DNA of 64,000 nucleotides from Streptosporangium nondiastaticum (GCF_003011965.1 NZ_PXWG01000009.1:44102-108101); one strand, 5' to 3'. Counted from the first letter of the stretch, positions 1 to 10,348 are shown. Notes: generated by a model not told the origin, from the sequence alone. Translations and numbers: made by a program.

Positions 1-3000
1 AGGGCTTCGCGCAGATCGGCCTCACTCGCGTCCAGGCGGGCAAGGCGCAGGTTCTCGCGCAGGGAGCTGTCGAAGATGTGCGCGTCCTGGGCGCACAGCC
101 CCACCAGCCCGCGCACCGCTTCGCCCGCCATGGGCGCCGTGTCCTTGCCGGCCAGGGTGTACGCGCCGGACTCCGCGTCCAGGAAGCGCAGCAGCACCTG
201 CGCGAGCGTCGTCTTACCGGCTCCGGACCGGCCCACCACGGCCACCCTGCGGCCCGCTCCGAGCTCCAGGCCGAACTCCTCCAGGGCGGGTGCGGGCTGC
301 CCCGGGTAGCGCGCCGTCAGGCCGGTCAGCCGCAGCGGGAAGGGTGTTCCGGGCGCGTCGGCCGTCCCCTCCCGTACGGGCGGAGGCGCGTCCAGCACCT
401 CGTACACGCGCTCCGCGGAGCGCCGTACGCGCTGCCGGTACTGCACCGCGAGCGGGAGACCGGCCACCGCCTCGAACGCAGCCAGCGGGGTCAGCACCAC
501 CACGGCCAGCCACAGGCCGTCCAGGCGGCCTGTGGACACAGCCGTCACTCCCGTCCAGGCGGCAGCAGCCACCGTCAGACCGCACGCGAGGACGGAGAGG
601 CCCGAGCCGAGCGCCGTGGCCGCCGCGGCGCGCCGGGCGATACGGGTGAGCCGGCCGTCGGCCGCACGCAGTCCGGCCAGCCGCTCCGGCAGGGCGCCGG
701 CCACGGTCAACTCGTCCGTGCCGGCGAGGACATCGACCACCTGGACGGACAACTCGCCGCGGGCGGGCGCGGACTGCCGCTCAGCTCGCCGGGCGACCGC
801 CCCGGACAGCAGCGGCACGGCCACGCCCGCGACCAGCAGCCCGAGGGCGAGCACGAGGCCGGCCTCCGGGAGCAGCCAGGCCGTGAAGCCGACGGCCGCG
901 CCGCTCACGAGGACGGCCGAACCGACCGGCAGCAGCCAGCGCAGGAAGTAGTCCTGCAGGGCGTCCACGTCCGCCACGAGCCGGGACAGCAGGTCGCCCC
1001 GGTGGGTGTCGCGCAGCCCGGCGGGCGCCAGGCGCTCCAGCCGTCGGTACACCCCGACGCGCAGGCCGGCCAGGGCCCGCAGGACGGCGTCGTGGGAGAC
1101 CAGGCGCTCGGCGTAGCGGAAGACGGCGCGCCCGATGCCGAACGTGCGGGTCGCGGTGACGGCGACCATCAGATAGAGCACGGGCGGCTGCTGCGAGGCG
1201 CGCGAGATGAGCCAGCCGGACACGGCCATCAGCCCCACGGCGCTGCCGAGGGCGAGAGCGCCCAGCAGCAGTGCCAGGGCGAACCGCGCCCGCAGGGGGC
1301 GCCCGGCGGCGCGCACGCGCCGCAGGACGCCGGGAGTCCGCCGACCGCTCAGGACTCCGGCCCGCTCGCCGGCGGCCGTCTCCGAGGCCCCCGGTGCCGG
1401 GCGCGGCCCGCCCGGGCCCTGGCTCTCCGGCTCCTGCCCGCCCGGGCCCTTCGGCTCCGGGGCGCCGCCTCGGGCATCGGCAGCCTGCTGCGGAGCCGCA
1501 TGCGGTTCCGGCTCGCCGGCCCGCTGCGCCGGCACCGCGTCCGGGCCGGGGGCGGGGCCGGAGGCCGGACCCGGGATCGGCCCGGCCACCCGTACCGTCC
1601 GGTCGGCCACGGCGAGCAGCGCCGGCCGGTGCACGACCATGATCACGGTGCGGCCGGCGGCGAGCCTCCGGATCGCTTCGACGACCGAGGCCTCGGTCTC
1701 GCCGTCCAGGTTCGCCGTCGGCTCGTCGAGCAGCAGGACCGGCCGGTCGGCAAGGAACGCCCTTGCCAGCGCGAGGCGTTGGCGCTGCCCGGCGGAGAGC
1801 CCGGCTCCGTTCTCGCCGAGCCGGGTGTCAGTGCCGTGGTGCAGCATGGACACGAAGTCGAGCGCACCGGCAGCGCGCAGTGCGTCGCGCACCTGTGCGT
1901 CCGTGGCGCCGGGCCGCGCCAGCCGTACGTTCTCGGCGACCGTCCCGGCGAAGAGACGGGGTCGTTGCGGGACCCAGGCCACCTGGTCCCGCCAGCTTTC
2001 GGGGGAGAGCGATGCCAGGTCCGTACCGCCCACGAGCACCCGGCCGGCGGCCGGGCGGGCGAAGCCGAGGAGCACGTTCAGCAGGGTGGTCTTGCCGCAG
2101 CCGCTGGGGCCCACGAGCGCGACCGTCTCCCCGGCCCGGACCTCGAACGACGTCTCGGGCAGGGCGGGTTCGGAGCGGCCCGCGTGGCGCACCACCAGCC
2201 GGTCGACGGTCACACCGGCGCGCCGGGCGTCGGGGGCCGGAGCGGTCCCCGCCGGGGCCGGCTCGGTCTCCAGGACGGCGAAGACCTCGTCGGCGGCCGC
2301 CAGGCCCTCGGCCGCCGCGTGGTACTGCGCGCCCACCTGCCTCAGCGGCAGATACGCCTCGGGCGCGAGCACCAGCACCATCAGCCCGGTGTACAGGTCG
2401 AGTTCACCGTGCACGAGCCGCATGCCGATGCCGACGGCGACGAGGGCCACCGACACGGTCGCGAGGAGTTCGAGGGCGAAGGAGGAGAGGAAGGCGATGC
2501 GCAGGGTCCGCAGCGTGGCCCGCCGGTAGTCGGCGGTGATCGCCCGGATCGACTCGGCCTGCGCCTTGGCCCGGCCGAAGACCTTGAGCGTGGGCAGCCC
2601 GGCGACGACGTCGAGGAAGTGCCCGGACAGCCGTGACAGCAGCCGCCATTGGCGGTCCATCCGCGACTGGGTGGCCCAGCCGATGAGGACCATGAAGAGG
2701 GGGATGAGCGGCAGCGTGAGGACGATGATCAGCGCGGAGACCCAGTCCGCGGAGACGATACGGGCGAGGACGGCGACGGGGACGACGACCGCGAGGCCCA
2801 GCTGGGGCAGGTAACGGGCGAAGTAGTCGTCGAGCGCGTCGACGCCGCGGGTGGCGAGCGTGGTGAGCTCGCCGGTCCGGCGCGCGTCCAGCCAGGCGGG
2901 GCCGAGCCGGGTGGCGCGGGTCAGCAGGCGGTCGCGCAGCTCGGACTTGACCGCCGCGCTCGCGCGGTGCGCGGCGAGTTCGGTGAGCCAGGACACGGCG

Positions 3001-3214
3001 GCGCGGCCGGCGGCCACGGCGGCCAGCAGCGCGAGGGCCGTGCCCAGGTCCCCGGCGGACCGCCCGTGCCGGAAGGCGCCGGTGACGATCTCCGCGACGA
3101 GCATCGCCTGGGCGATGACGAGGCCGGCGCCCGCCAGCCCCAGCGCGACGGAGGCGGCCAGGAAGAGGCGGGTCGCCGTGGCGTACCTGAGCAGTCGGGG
3201 GTCGACGGGCTTCA
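1..3214 (-). CDS. cydDC: CydDC fused thiol-reductant ABC exporter (C-terminus cut by window edge)
   Basis: This gene encodes both half-transporters of the glutathione/cysteine exporter needed to assemble cytochrome bd oxidase, fused in one polypeptide at the cytoplasmic membrane. The minus-strand reading frame opens at ATG 3214 (MKPVDPRLLRYATATR) and stays open to base 1, so the stop lies outside the window. The CydD half has six-helix-type hydrophobic segments, then Walker A (GPSGCGKTTL, near 2090-2120), the ABC signature LSAGQRQRLALARAF and Walker B LLLDEPT. A Pro/Gly/Ala-rich linker near 1370-1600 leads to a second transmembrane region and a second Walker A (GRSGAGKTTL, near 210-245), which is the CydC half. 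It starts 44 bp after cydB and is the last visible gene of the cyd operon. Fused CydDC is the usual Streptomyces arrangement. Confidence 0.95.
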
Positions 3215-3258
3215 TGGCTGCCTGTCCTCCGTCCGTCGTCGCTGGGGGTCCGTGCGCC

Positions 3259-4266
3259 CTAGTGGGCGGCGGGTGCCGGAATGTGCTGCGTGCCGATCCG
3301 CTTGCGGAAGACCCAGTACGTCCACGCCTGGTAGCCGATGATCAGGGGCGTCATGGGCACCGCGACCCAGGTCATGATCTTCAGCGTGTACGGGCTGGAG
3401 GCCGCGCTTGCGGCGGTCAGGCTCCAGGCCGGGTTGGCCGAGGAGGGCATGACGTCCGGGAAGAGCGCGAGGAAGACCAGCGCGAAGGCCGCGGCGACCG
3501 CCACGCCGGAGCACGCGAAGGCCCAGCCCTCGCGCCCGTAGTGGTTCATGACCAGCGCGGCTGCCAGCGCCGCCAGGGAGACGATCAGGGCGGGCAGGCT
3601 GCGTCCGTTGCCGGACTCGATCTGCGTCCAGCCGAGGAAGGCCACGGCGAGGACGCCCGAGGTCATCCCCAGCACGGTGGCCCTGGAGCGGGCCCGGTCG
3701 CGGATGTCGCCCACCGTCTTCAGCGCGGCGAAGACCGCGCCGTGGAAGGTGAACAGCACGAGGGTCAGGAGGCCGCCCAGGAGCGCGTACGGGCCGAAGA
3801 GGTCGGCGAGGGTCCCGGTGAAGTTCTTGTCCGGCCCGATCGGCACCCCGCGCACGATGTTCGCGAAGACGACGCCCCACAGGAAGGCCGGCAGGAGCGA
3901 GCACCAGAAGATCGCGTGCTCCCAGTTGCGCTGCCAGCGCTCACCGCTGCGCTTGTGGCGGTACTCGAAGGCGACGCCGCGCACGATCAGGCAGACCAGG
4001 ATGGCCAGGAGGGGCAGGTAGAAGCCGCTGAACAGGGTCGCGTACCAGTCGGGGAACGCCGCGAAGGTCGCGCCGGCCGCCGTGATCAGCCAGACCTCGT
4101 TGCCGTCCCAGACGGGGCCGATCGTGTTGATCAGCACCCGGCGCTCGGTGCGGTCGCGGGCCAGCAGCTTGGTCAGCACGCCTATGCCGAAGTCGAACCC
4201 TTCGAGGAAGAAGTAGCCGGTCCACAGGACGGCGATCAGCAGGAACCAGAAGTCGTGGAGGTGCAT
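3259..4266 (-). CDS. cydB: Cytochrome bd ubiquinol/menaquinol oxidase subunit II
   Basis: This is the second membrane subunit of the cytochrome bd quinol oxidase, the high-affinity oxygen reductase used at low oxygen. The 335-residue protein begins MHLHDFWFLLIAVLWTGYFF, runs through about eight to nine hydrophobic segments and carries the family signature EGFDFGIGVL near residues 22-33. Length and motif placement match CydB. It lies between cydA (69 bp upstream) and cydDC, all on the same strand, so the three form one transcription unit driven from the Rex-type operator upstream of cydA. Confidence 0.96.
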   Translation of the reverse strand: MHLHDFWFLLIAVLWTGYFFLEGFDFGIGVLTKLLARDRTERRVLINTIGPVWDGNEVWLITAAGATFAAFPDWYATLFSGFYLPLLAILVCLIVRGVAFEYRHKRSGERWQRNWEHAIFWCSLLPAFLWGVVFANIVRGVPIGPDKNFTGTLADLFGPYALLGGLLTLVLFTFHGAVFAALKTVGDIRDRARSRATVLGMTSGVLAVAFLGWTQIESGNGRSLPALIVSLAALAAALVMNHYGREGWAFACSGVAVAAAFALVFLALFPDVMPSSANPAWSLTAASAASSPYTLKIMTWVAVPMTPLIIGYQAWTYWVFRKRIGTQHIPAPAAH

Positions 4267-4335
4267 GGTCGGTTCTCCGTTCCGTTCCGCCGCGTCGGCA
4301 GACGAGGGCGTCGGACGAAATCGTCGGTCGGCGCG

Positions 4336-5913
4336 TCAGTAGGCGAAGGTCATCGGCTTGTCGGCGTCCTCGGGGTGCTCGGCCGCGCCGCCGGAGGGCA
4401 GCCGCAGCCGGGGGTCCTTCGCGGGCGGCTTCTCGTCGGTGTCCGGTCCGGCCTTGCCGTACTTCACGAGCAGCTTGACCTCGACCACGGCCAGCACCCC
4501 GTACAGCAGGGTGAAGACACCCATGGAGGTGAGCACCTCGGCCTGGCTGACGCCGGGCGACACCGCGTCGGCGGTCTTCATCAGGCCGTAGACACCCCAG
4601 GGCTGGCGGCCCATCTCGGTGAAGATCCATCCGAAGGAGTTGGCGATCAGCGGGAAGCCCATGGTGAGGATGCCGATCCGCCACGACCAGGTGGTGAAGA
4701 ACGGGCTCATCTCGCGGTTCTTGGTCAGCATCAGCCGCGGGACCTCGTTCTCGCCCGTGCGGTACTCGGGCGCGAGCCAGAACTTCTTGCGCGTGGTCCA
4801 CAGCCCGATCAGCGCGGCGACGAAGGAGGTCATCCCGAAGCCGATCATGAGCCGGAAGCCCCAGAAGGTCATGAAGATGCTGGGGATGTAGTCCTCCGGC
4901 TTGCCGCCGTACTGGGCGGCCTCGCGGGCGGCGATGTCGTTGATGCCGGGGACGGCCTCGGAGAAGTTGTTGTGGGCGAGGAAGGAGAGCAGGCCCGGGA
5001 TCTCTATCTCGACGCTGTTGTGGCCCTTGGAGACGTCGCCGACCGCGAAGACCGAGAACGGCGCCGGTGCCTTGGTCTCCCACAGGGCCTCGGCAGCGGC
5101 CATCTTCATCGGCTGCTGCTCGAACATCACCTTGCCGAGCTCGTCGCCGCTGACCGCGGTGCCCAGACCGGCGATCACCGCGACGACGAGGCCGGTGCGC
5201 AGCGAGGCCCGCATCGCGCCGACCTGGTTGCGCTGCTTCTCGCCGAGCTCCTCGCCGCGCAGCTGCTTGCGCTTGGCGCGCCACAGGTGGAAGGAGGCGA
5301 TGCCGACGATGAAGGCGCCGCCGGTGAGGAAGGCCGCGGTGAGGGTGTGGAAGACGACGACGAGGGTGGTGTTCTGGGTGAGCACGGCCCAGATGTCCGT
5401 CAGGTGCGCCTTGCCGGTCGCCTTGTCGACGGCGTAGCCGATGGGGTGCTGCATCCAGGAGTTCGCGGCCAGGATGAAGTACGAGGACAGCAGCGTGCCG
5501 ACGGCGACGATCCAGATGCACGCACAGTGGATCTTCTTCGGCAGCTTGTCCCAGCCGAAGATCCACAGGCCGATGAAGGTCGACTCGAAGAAGAAGGCCA
5601 GCAGGGCCTCCATCGCGAGCGGGGCGCCGAAGACGTCACCGACGAAGCGTGAGTAGTCCGACCAGTTCATGCCGAACTGGAACTCCTGCACGATGCCGGT
5701 GACCACACCCATCGCGATGTTGATCAGGAAGAGCTTTCCCCAGAACTTCGTCGCGTGGAAGTACTTGTCCTTGCCCGTGCGGACCCAGGCGGTCTCCAGC
5801 CCGGCGGTGATCGCGGCGAGGCTGATCGTGAGCGGGACGAAGAGAAAGTGGTAGACGGTCGTGATGCCGAACTGCCAGCGGGCCAGCGTCTCAGGAGCCA
5901 AAGCCAGATTCAC
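4336..5913 (-). CDS. cydA: Cytochrome bd oxidase subunit I
   Basis: This is the haem-bearing subunit of cytochrome bd oxidase; it oxidises quinol and reduces oxygen in the cytoplasmic membrane. I choose the GTG at 5913 (MNLALAPETLARWQFGITTV) because AAGGAG sits eight bases upstream and the protein then begins like CydA homologues; an upstream in-frame start at 5949 would add 12 unlike residues. The protein has the N-terminal helix with YHFLFVPLT, which contains a haem-ligand histidine, many further hydrophobic helices, the GRQPWGVYG motif, and a short charged C-terminal tail. It is the first gene of cydA-cydB-cydDC. Confidence 0.96.
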   Translation of the reverse strand: MNLALAPETLARWQFGITTVYHFLFVPLTISLAAITAGLETAWVRTGKDKYFHATKFWGKLFLINIAMGVVTGIVQEFQFGMNWSDYSRFVGDVFGAPLAMEALLAFFFESTFIGLWIFGWDKLPKKIHCACIWIVAVGTLLSSYFILAANSWMQHPIGYAVDKATGKAHLTDIWAVLTQNTTLVVVFHTLTAAFLTGGAFIVGIASFHLWRAKRKQLRGEELGEKQRNQVGAMRASLRTGLVVAVIAGLGTAVSGDELGKVMFEQQPMKMAAAEALWETKAPAPFSVFAVGDVSKGHNSVEIEIPGLLSFLAHNNFSEAVPGINDIAAREAAQYGGKPEDYIPSIFMTFWGFRLMIGFGMTSFVAALIGLWTTRKKFWLAPEYRTGENEVPRLMLTKNREMSPFFTTWSWRIGILTMGFPLIANSFGWIFTEMGRQPWGVYGLMKTADAVSPGVSQAEVLTSMGVFTLLYGVLAVVEVKLLVKYGKAGPDTDEKPPAKDPRLRLPSGGAAEHPEDADKPMTFAY

Positions 5914-6006
5914 TCGGTCTCTCCTTGCCTCTCGCATCGCCGGCAACACAGGTCCCCGGCGTTATGCACCTGTATGCCCCAGGTAAAGCAGGGCAATAGG
6001 GCGCGC

Positions 6007-6024
6007 TTGTGAACGCGTTCACAT
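6007..6024. promoter_or_regulatory. Rex-type redox operator upstream of cydA
   Basis: The 18 bases TTGTGAACGCGTTCACAT match the Streptomyces Rex operator consensus TTGTGAAN8TTCACAA at all but the last position. Rex is a NADH/NAD+-sensing repressor known to control cydABCD in Streptomyces. A further half-site, TTCACAA, follows at 6024-6030, giving a partly overlapping second site. The operator lies about 95-110 bp upstream of the cydA start. Confidence 0.88.
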
Positions 6025-6149
6025 TCACAAGCATTATGGCGCACCAGCTTTTCGGACAACTCAGGGGGGTACCCCCTTCGGCCCTAGTGCGGCCCGGCCC
6101 CCGGTCCCCCGGCCGCGCCTGCACCCCGCCCCGCCCCGCCCTGACGCAC

Positions 6150-6186
6150 GAACGCCGCACGTCCCCGTCAGGGACATGCGGCGTTC
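6150..6186 (-). terminator. Hairpin terminator of the aminotransferase gene
   Basis: Two 16-base arms (6150-6165 and 6171-6186) pair with one mismatch around a five-base loop. The hairpin is about 40 bp past the minus-strand aminotransferase stop, upstream of the cydA promoter, and would isolate the two genes. Confidence 0.75.
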
Positions 6187-6225
6187 GACGCGCAATTGCC
6201 TGCCGGCCGCCGGGCCGGCCGCCGG

Positions 6226-7305
6226 TCAGAGCTCCTTGCGGAACTCCTCCGCCACCCGCAGGAAGATGTCGTTCGCCTCGGTCTCACCGATGGTCACCCG
6301 TACGCCTTCGCCCGCGAACGGCCGCACGATCACACCGGCCCGCTCGCACGCCCCCGCGAAGTCGAGCGTCCGCTCGCCCAGCCGCAGCCACACGAAGTTC
6401 GCCTGGGTCACCGCCGGCGTCCAGCCCTGGCCCGTCAGCCCCTCGACGACCCGCGCCCGCTCCGCCACCAGCGCGTCGACCCGCTCGCGCAGGGCGTCCT
6501 CGCTGCGCAGCGAGGCGACCGCCGCCTCCTGCGCGATCTGGCTCACGCCGAACGGCACGGCCGTCTTGCGGAGCGCCGCGGCCACCGGCTCGTGCGCCAC
6601 GGCGAAGCCCACCCGGAGCCCCGCGAGGCCGTACGCCTTGGAGAAGGTGCGCAGCACGCAGACGTTGGGCCGGTCGCGGTAGAGCTCCAGGCCGTTGGGG
6701 AACTCCGGGTCGCGCACGAACTCGATGTACGCCTCGTCGAGCACCACCAGGATGCCGGAGGGCACCCGGTCCAGGAAGGACTCCAGCTCGGCCCGGTGCA
6801 CCACGGTGCCCGTGGGGTTGTTGGGGTTGCAGACGAAGATCAGCCGGGTCCGGTCGGTGATCGCCGCCAGCATCGCCTCCAGGTCGTGGACCTCGTCACC
6901 GGTCAGCGGGACCTGCACCGGCGTGGCCCCGGAGACCTGGGTGATGATCGGGTACGCCTCGAAGGACCGCCAGGCGTAGATCACCTCGTCGCCGGGGCCG
7001 GCCGTGGCCTGCACCAGCTGCTGGGCCACGCCCACCGAGCCGGTGCCGGTGGCGAGGTGCGTCAGGGGCACGGAGAAGCGCTCGGCCAGCTCGGCCATCA
7101 GCCCGGCGCACGCCATGTCGGGGTAGCGGTTGAGCGAGCCGGCCGCGGCGACGGCCTGCTCCAGCACGCCCGGCAGCGGCGGATACGGGTTCTCGTTGGA
7201 GGACAGCTTGAACGCGACCGGGCCGTCGGCGGCGGCGGGCTTGCCCGGCTTGTAGGTGGGCACGTCGTCCAGCGCGGCACGCAGCTTCGGGGTCTTCTCG
7301 GTCAC
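6226..7305 (-). CDS. hisC: Histidinol-phosphate/aromatic aminotransferase (HisC-like)
   Basis: This is a PLP-dependent fold-type I aminotransferase that could act on histidinol phosphate or on aromatic amino acids. It shows the substrate motif [12 protein letters not shown] near the N-terminus, NPNNPTG in the middle, the PLP-lysine motif [14 protein letters not shown], and ends near 360 residues like HisC. I prefer the GTG at 7305 ([12 protein letters not shown]), which has GGAGGA six bases upstream, to the ATG at 7332. It stands alone rather than in a his operon, so it is probably a second HisC paralogue, and Pat-type aromatic aminotransferase activity is a real alternative. The gene symbol marks the family, not a proven role. 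Confidence 0.85.
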   Translation of the reverse strand: MTEKTPKLRAALDDVPTYKPGKPAAADGPVAFKLSSNENPYPPLPGVLEQAVAAAGSLNRYPDMACAGLMAELAERFSVPLTHLATGTGSVGVAQQLVQATAGPGDEVIYAWRSFEAYPIITQVSGATPVQVPLTGDEVHDLEAMLAAITDRTRLIFVCNPNNPTGTVVHRAELESFLDRVPSGILVVLDEAYIEFVRDPEFPNGLELYRDRPNVCVLRTFSKAYGLAGLRVGFAVAHEPVAAALRKTAVPFGVSQIAQEAAVASLRSEDALRERVDALVAERARVVEGLTGQGWTPAVTQANFVWLRLGERTLDFAGACERAGVIVRPFAGEGVRVTIGETEANDIFLRVAEEFRKEL

Positions 7306-7774
7306 CGCAGGTCCTCCACGAATAGCGGACATGAATACTGCACACCTTAAGAGGATTAACCCGGGCCGCGTCCAGAGACGGGAGTGAGCCCGCCCACCCG
7401 GCTTCCCGCCGCCCGCTCACCGAAGCCGTGGATCACACCCGCGCCGGAAGCTCCCCCGGGGAACCAGCCGGAAGCCTCCCGCGGAAGCAGTCGGAAGTCT
7501 CCCGCGGAAGCAGGGGGGGCGCTTCCGGAAAAGCCGCACGCCGGTGGCGGGCGCCGTGGCGCGCATCCCCCATGAAGGTGAGTTGAGACCTCTTCGAGAC
7601 CTGGACCATTCACCAGGTGCGGATATGCCACAGGCCAACGGCCTACCGCCGGCACCCACAACTGGCTGCGTTTCCATGGTCATTGAAGGTAATTCCTCTT
7701 GCAGAAACGTCTCTGTCAACAGTCAAATATGCCGCCCTGCCAACGGACCACCCGAGCCCTACTATCGGCTCGCC
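7306..7774. other. Divergent intergenic region, aminotransferase / LacI regulator
   Basis: This 469-bp stretch contains no convincing gene on either strand. It must hold the promoters of both divergent neighbours. The only structure I see is a run of three related 21-24 base units at 7444-7513, listed separately. Confidence 0.6.
7444..7513. repeat. Three imperfect tandem units upstream of the LacI-type gene
   Basis: The units start at 7444, 7470 and 7493. The last two are 21 bases long, differ at one position, and share the core CTCCCGCGGAAGCAG; the first is a more distant copy. Spacing is 23-26 bases, close to two helical turns. They could be binding sites or simple duplication; no function is shown. 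Confidence 0.6.
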
Positions 7775-8884
7775 ATGACAGCAGCAGGGAAGCATCAGGT
7801 GAGCCGGGCGGAACCATCCCGCAGGGGCAGCCGGCATGGACGCGCGGGCATCCGCGACGTGGCCGCCGCCGCCGGGGTTTCGATCACGACCGTCTCCGAC
7901 GCGCTCAACGGCAAGGGCCGGCTACCGGACGCGACCCGCCGCCATGTCCGCGAGGTCGCCGACCGGCTGGGCTATCGCCCGTCCGCCGCGGCCCGCACCC
8001 TCCGTACGGGCAAGTCGGGGCTCATCGGCCTGACCGTGACCACGTACGGGGATGAACCTTTCACCTTCACCGAGTTCGCCTACTTCGCCGAGATGGCGCG
8101 AGCCGCCACCTCCGCCGCGCTGGCCCGCGGCTACGCCCTGGTCATCCTCCCGGCCACCTCACGCCACGACGTCTGGTCCAACGTGGCGCTCGACGGCACC
8201 GTCGTCATCGACCCCTCCGACCACGACCCCGTGGTCTCCGACCTCGTCCGCCAGGGCATCCCCGTCGTCTCGGACGGGCGCCCCGCCGGCACGCTGCCCG
8301 TCACCGCCTGGGTGGACAACGACCACGAGGCCGCCGTCCTGGGCATCCTCGACCACCTCGCCGCCGCCGGCGCCCGCCGGATCGGCCTGCTGACCGGCAC
8401 CAGCACCGACACGTACACCCGTCTGTCCACCCACGCCTACCTGCACTGGTGCGAGCGGGTCGGCCAGGATCCGGTCTACGAGAAGTACCCCGCCCACGAC
8501 CCCTGCGCCGGCGCCGTCGCCGCCGACCGGCTGCTCGCCCGCCCCGACCGCCCCGACGCCGTCTACGGCCTCTTCGACCCCAACGGCACCGACCTGCTGG
8601 CCGCCGCCCGCCGCTACGGGCTGCGCGTCCCGGACGACCTGCTGCTCGTCTGCTGCAGCGAGTCCACGGTCTACGCCACCACCGAGCCGCCCATCACCAC
8701 GCTCTCCCTCAAGCCGCGGCGCATCGGCACCGCGGTCGTCCAGCTCCTCATCGACGCCATCGAGGGGCTGGACAGCGGCCGGCCGGTCGAGCAGGTGATA
8801 CCGACCGAGCTGATCGTCCGGACCTCCTCGCAGCGCCGCCCGCCACGCACCACGGTCAGCGCGCCGCGCGGCCCCTCCGGCTGA
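7775..8884 (+). CDS. LacI-family transcriptional regulator
   Basis: This is a sugar-responsive-type DNA-binding repressor. After a short basic leader it has the LacI helix-turn-helix (IRDVAAAAGVSITTVSDALNG, about residues 25-45) and hinge, followed by a periplasmic-binding-protein-like effector domain to the end (GLFDPNGTDLLAAARRYG and LSLKPRRIGTAVVQ are typical). I take ATG 7775 as start. A GTG at 7799 just ahead of the DNA-binding domain is possible, and a longer frame open from 7544 adds residues unlike any LacI protein. There is no neighbouring sugar operon to name the effector. A hairpin at 8898-8922 ends the unit. Confidence 0.88.
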   Translation: MTAAGKHQVSRAEPSRRGSRHGRAGIRDVAAAAGVSITTVSDALNGKGRLPDATRRHVREVADRLGYRPSAAARTLRTGKSGLIGLTVTTYGDEPFTFTEFAYFAEMARAATSAALARGYALVILPATSRHDVWSNVALDGTVVIDPSDHDPVVSDLVRQGIPVVSDGRPAGTLPVTAWVDNDHEAAVLGILDHLAAAGARRIGLLTGTSTDTYTRLSTHAYLHWCERVGQDPVYEKYPAHDPCAGAVAADRLLARPDRPDAVYGLFDPNGTDLLAAARRYGLRVPDDLLLVCCSESTVYATTEPPITTLSLKPRRIGTAVVQLLIDAIEGLDSGRPVEQVIPTELIVRTSSQRRPPRTTVSAPRGPSG

Positions 8885-9235
8885 TCCCCGGCGCGTCGCG
8901 GCACCGGAGATCCCGGTGCCGCGGCGGCCGGCACGACACGACGGGGTCCGCCGGGCGGGCGTGCGGTGCCCGCTCCCGGGCGGTCAACGCGCCGTTCGCC
9001 GCCTCCACCGCCTTCAACCGGCCGCCGGGAGGGCGCTCGGGGGGCGCACAGCCCCCGGGCGAATGGCTCAATTGGGGAGAAAAACCCGTCGTGCGCACTC
9101 TCCTGCCCCGATTCGCGGCCCCTGGTGCGTCACAAGCCGCGACGGTCATTCCTATGATGGGCGCACGACACCACGGACCGCCGTCGACCAGGCAAGGTCC
9201 ACAAGGTGCACGGCGGCGCAATGGTGGAGGGGTCG
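8885..9235. other. Intergenic region
   Basis: This 351-bp gap has a terminator hairpin at its left end and presumably the promoter of the phosphatase gene at its right end, where TATGAT at 9153 is a possible -10 element without a good -35. Nothing else recognisable is present. Confidence 0.5.
8898..8922 (+). terminator. Terminator hairpin after the LacI-type gene
   Basis: A perfect ten-base stem (GCGGCACCGG with CCGGTGCCGC) encloses a five-base loop 13 bp after the LacI stop. Confidence 0.65.
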
Positions 9236-10348
9236 ATGACTCAGGGGGCCGGTCAAGGACCCGCGGCACGGCACACGGCGGGCATCCCGCCCTTCCCCGG
9301 CTACGCGGCGCCTCCCGCGGCCTCCGGCCCCGTGTCGCCGTACGCCCAGTCCGCGCCCCCCGTGCAGCCGCCCATGGACGCTCCCGACGGCTACACCCCG
9401 ACCGCGCGCGACCTGCCGGTGATCGGCCATAGCGCCCGCCGGACGCTCCCCCAGGACGTCCCGACGGTCGAGCTGACCCCGCTCGCCGACCCGCACCCGC
9501 CGGCCCCGCAGCACCCCGCCCTGGGCCCGCTCTACGTCGTGGGCGACGTCCACGGCTATCTGGACGAGCTCTACGAGGCCCTCCAGGCCGAGGGGCTGAT
9601 CGACGAGACCGGGCACTGGGCGGCCGGCAACGCCCGCCTGTGGTTCCTCGGCGACTTCACCGACCGCGGCCCCGACGGCGTCGGCGTGATCGACCTCGTC
9701 ATGCGCCTGTCGGCCGAGGCCGCGGCCGCCGGCGGCTACTGCAAGGCCCTCATGGGCAACCACGAGCTGCTGATCATCGGCGCGAAGCGGTTCGCCGACA
9801 CGCCGGTCAACTCCGGCGCCGGTACGGCCTCCTTCCAGGCCGCCTGGCTGCTCAACGGCGGCCAGCGCTCCGACATGGAGCGCCTGGAGGACCACCACCT
9901 GCAGTGGATGTCGCGGCTCGACGCCATGGCGAAGGAGGACGGGCACCTGCTGGTGCACTCCGACACCACCGCCTACCTGGAGTTCGGCGACTCCATCGAG
10001 GACGTCAACGACGCGATCACCGAGGCCCTGCAGCGCAACGACCCGGACGAGGTCTGGGACCTCTTCCGGAAGTTCACCAAGCGCTTCGCCTTCCGTGACG
10101 AGGCGGCCGGCCCGATGGCCGTGCGCGAGCTGCTGGACACCTACGGCGGTGGCCGGATCGTGCACGGCCACAGCCCCATCCCCTACCTCCTGGGAGAGGT
10201 CGGCACGGAGGACGCGGACGCCGAGGACGACGGAGCGCCGCTGGTGAGCGGCCCGCACCTGTACGCGGACGGGCTCGCCCTCGCCATGGACGGCGGCGTC
10301 ACGATGGCCGGAAAACTGCTGGTCGTGCAACTTCCGCTGGCTGACTGA
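9236..10348 (+). CDS. PPP-type metallophosphatase (Ser/Thr phosphatase-like)
   Basis: This is a calcineurin-like metallophosphoesterase of the PPP branch, using two metal ions to hydrolyse phosphate esters. The metal and phosphate motifs appear in order: GDVHG near residue 102, GDFTDRG near 140, GNHE near 175, a later histidine in LLVHSDTT near 240, and HGHSPIPY near 310. The first 95 residues are Pro/Ala-rich and probably disordered. I choose ATG 9236 because GGAGGGG lies just upstream. Substrate is unknown; phosphoprotein and dinucleoside polyphosphate are both possible for this family. Confidence 0.88.
   Translation: MTQGAGQGPAARHTAGIPPFPGYAAPPAASGPVSPYAQSAPPVQPPMDAPDGYTPTARDLPVIGHSARRTLPQDVPTVELTPLADPHPPAPQHPALGPLYVVGDVHGYLDELYEALQAEGLIDETGHWAAGNARLWFLGDFTDRGPDGVGVIDLVMRLSAEAAAAGGYCKALMGNHELLIIGAKRFADTPVNSGAGTASFQAAWLLNGGQRSDMERLEDHHLQWMSRLDAMAKEDGHLLVHSDTTAYLEFGDSIEDVNDAITEALQRNDPDEVWDLFRKFTKRFAFRDEAAGPMAVRELLDTYGGGRIVHGHSPIPYLLGEVGTEDADAEDDGAPLVSGPHLYADGLALAMDGGVTMAGKLLVVQLPLAD

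Larger units (their letters stand above)
5914..6225. other. cydA upstream region
   Basis: This 312-bp gene-free stretch separates cydA from the aminotransferase gene. It holds the Rex-type operator (6007-6024), the cydA ribosome binding site and a long hairpin at 6150-6186 that fits as the terminator of the aminotransferase gene. I see no further coding signal in it. Confidence 0.8.

Noticed and set aside
78..2636. Long plus-strand frame of about 850 codons
   Set aside because: It is the antisense shadow of cydDC: the text is Arg/Gly/His-rich without domains, while the minus strand carries clear ABC transporter motifs.
2851..5652. Long plus-strand frame of 933 codons across the cyd genes
   Set aside because: It has no recognisable domain, biased composition and lies opposite cydDC, cydB and cydA, which are certain.
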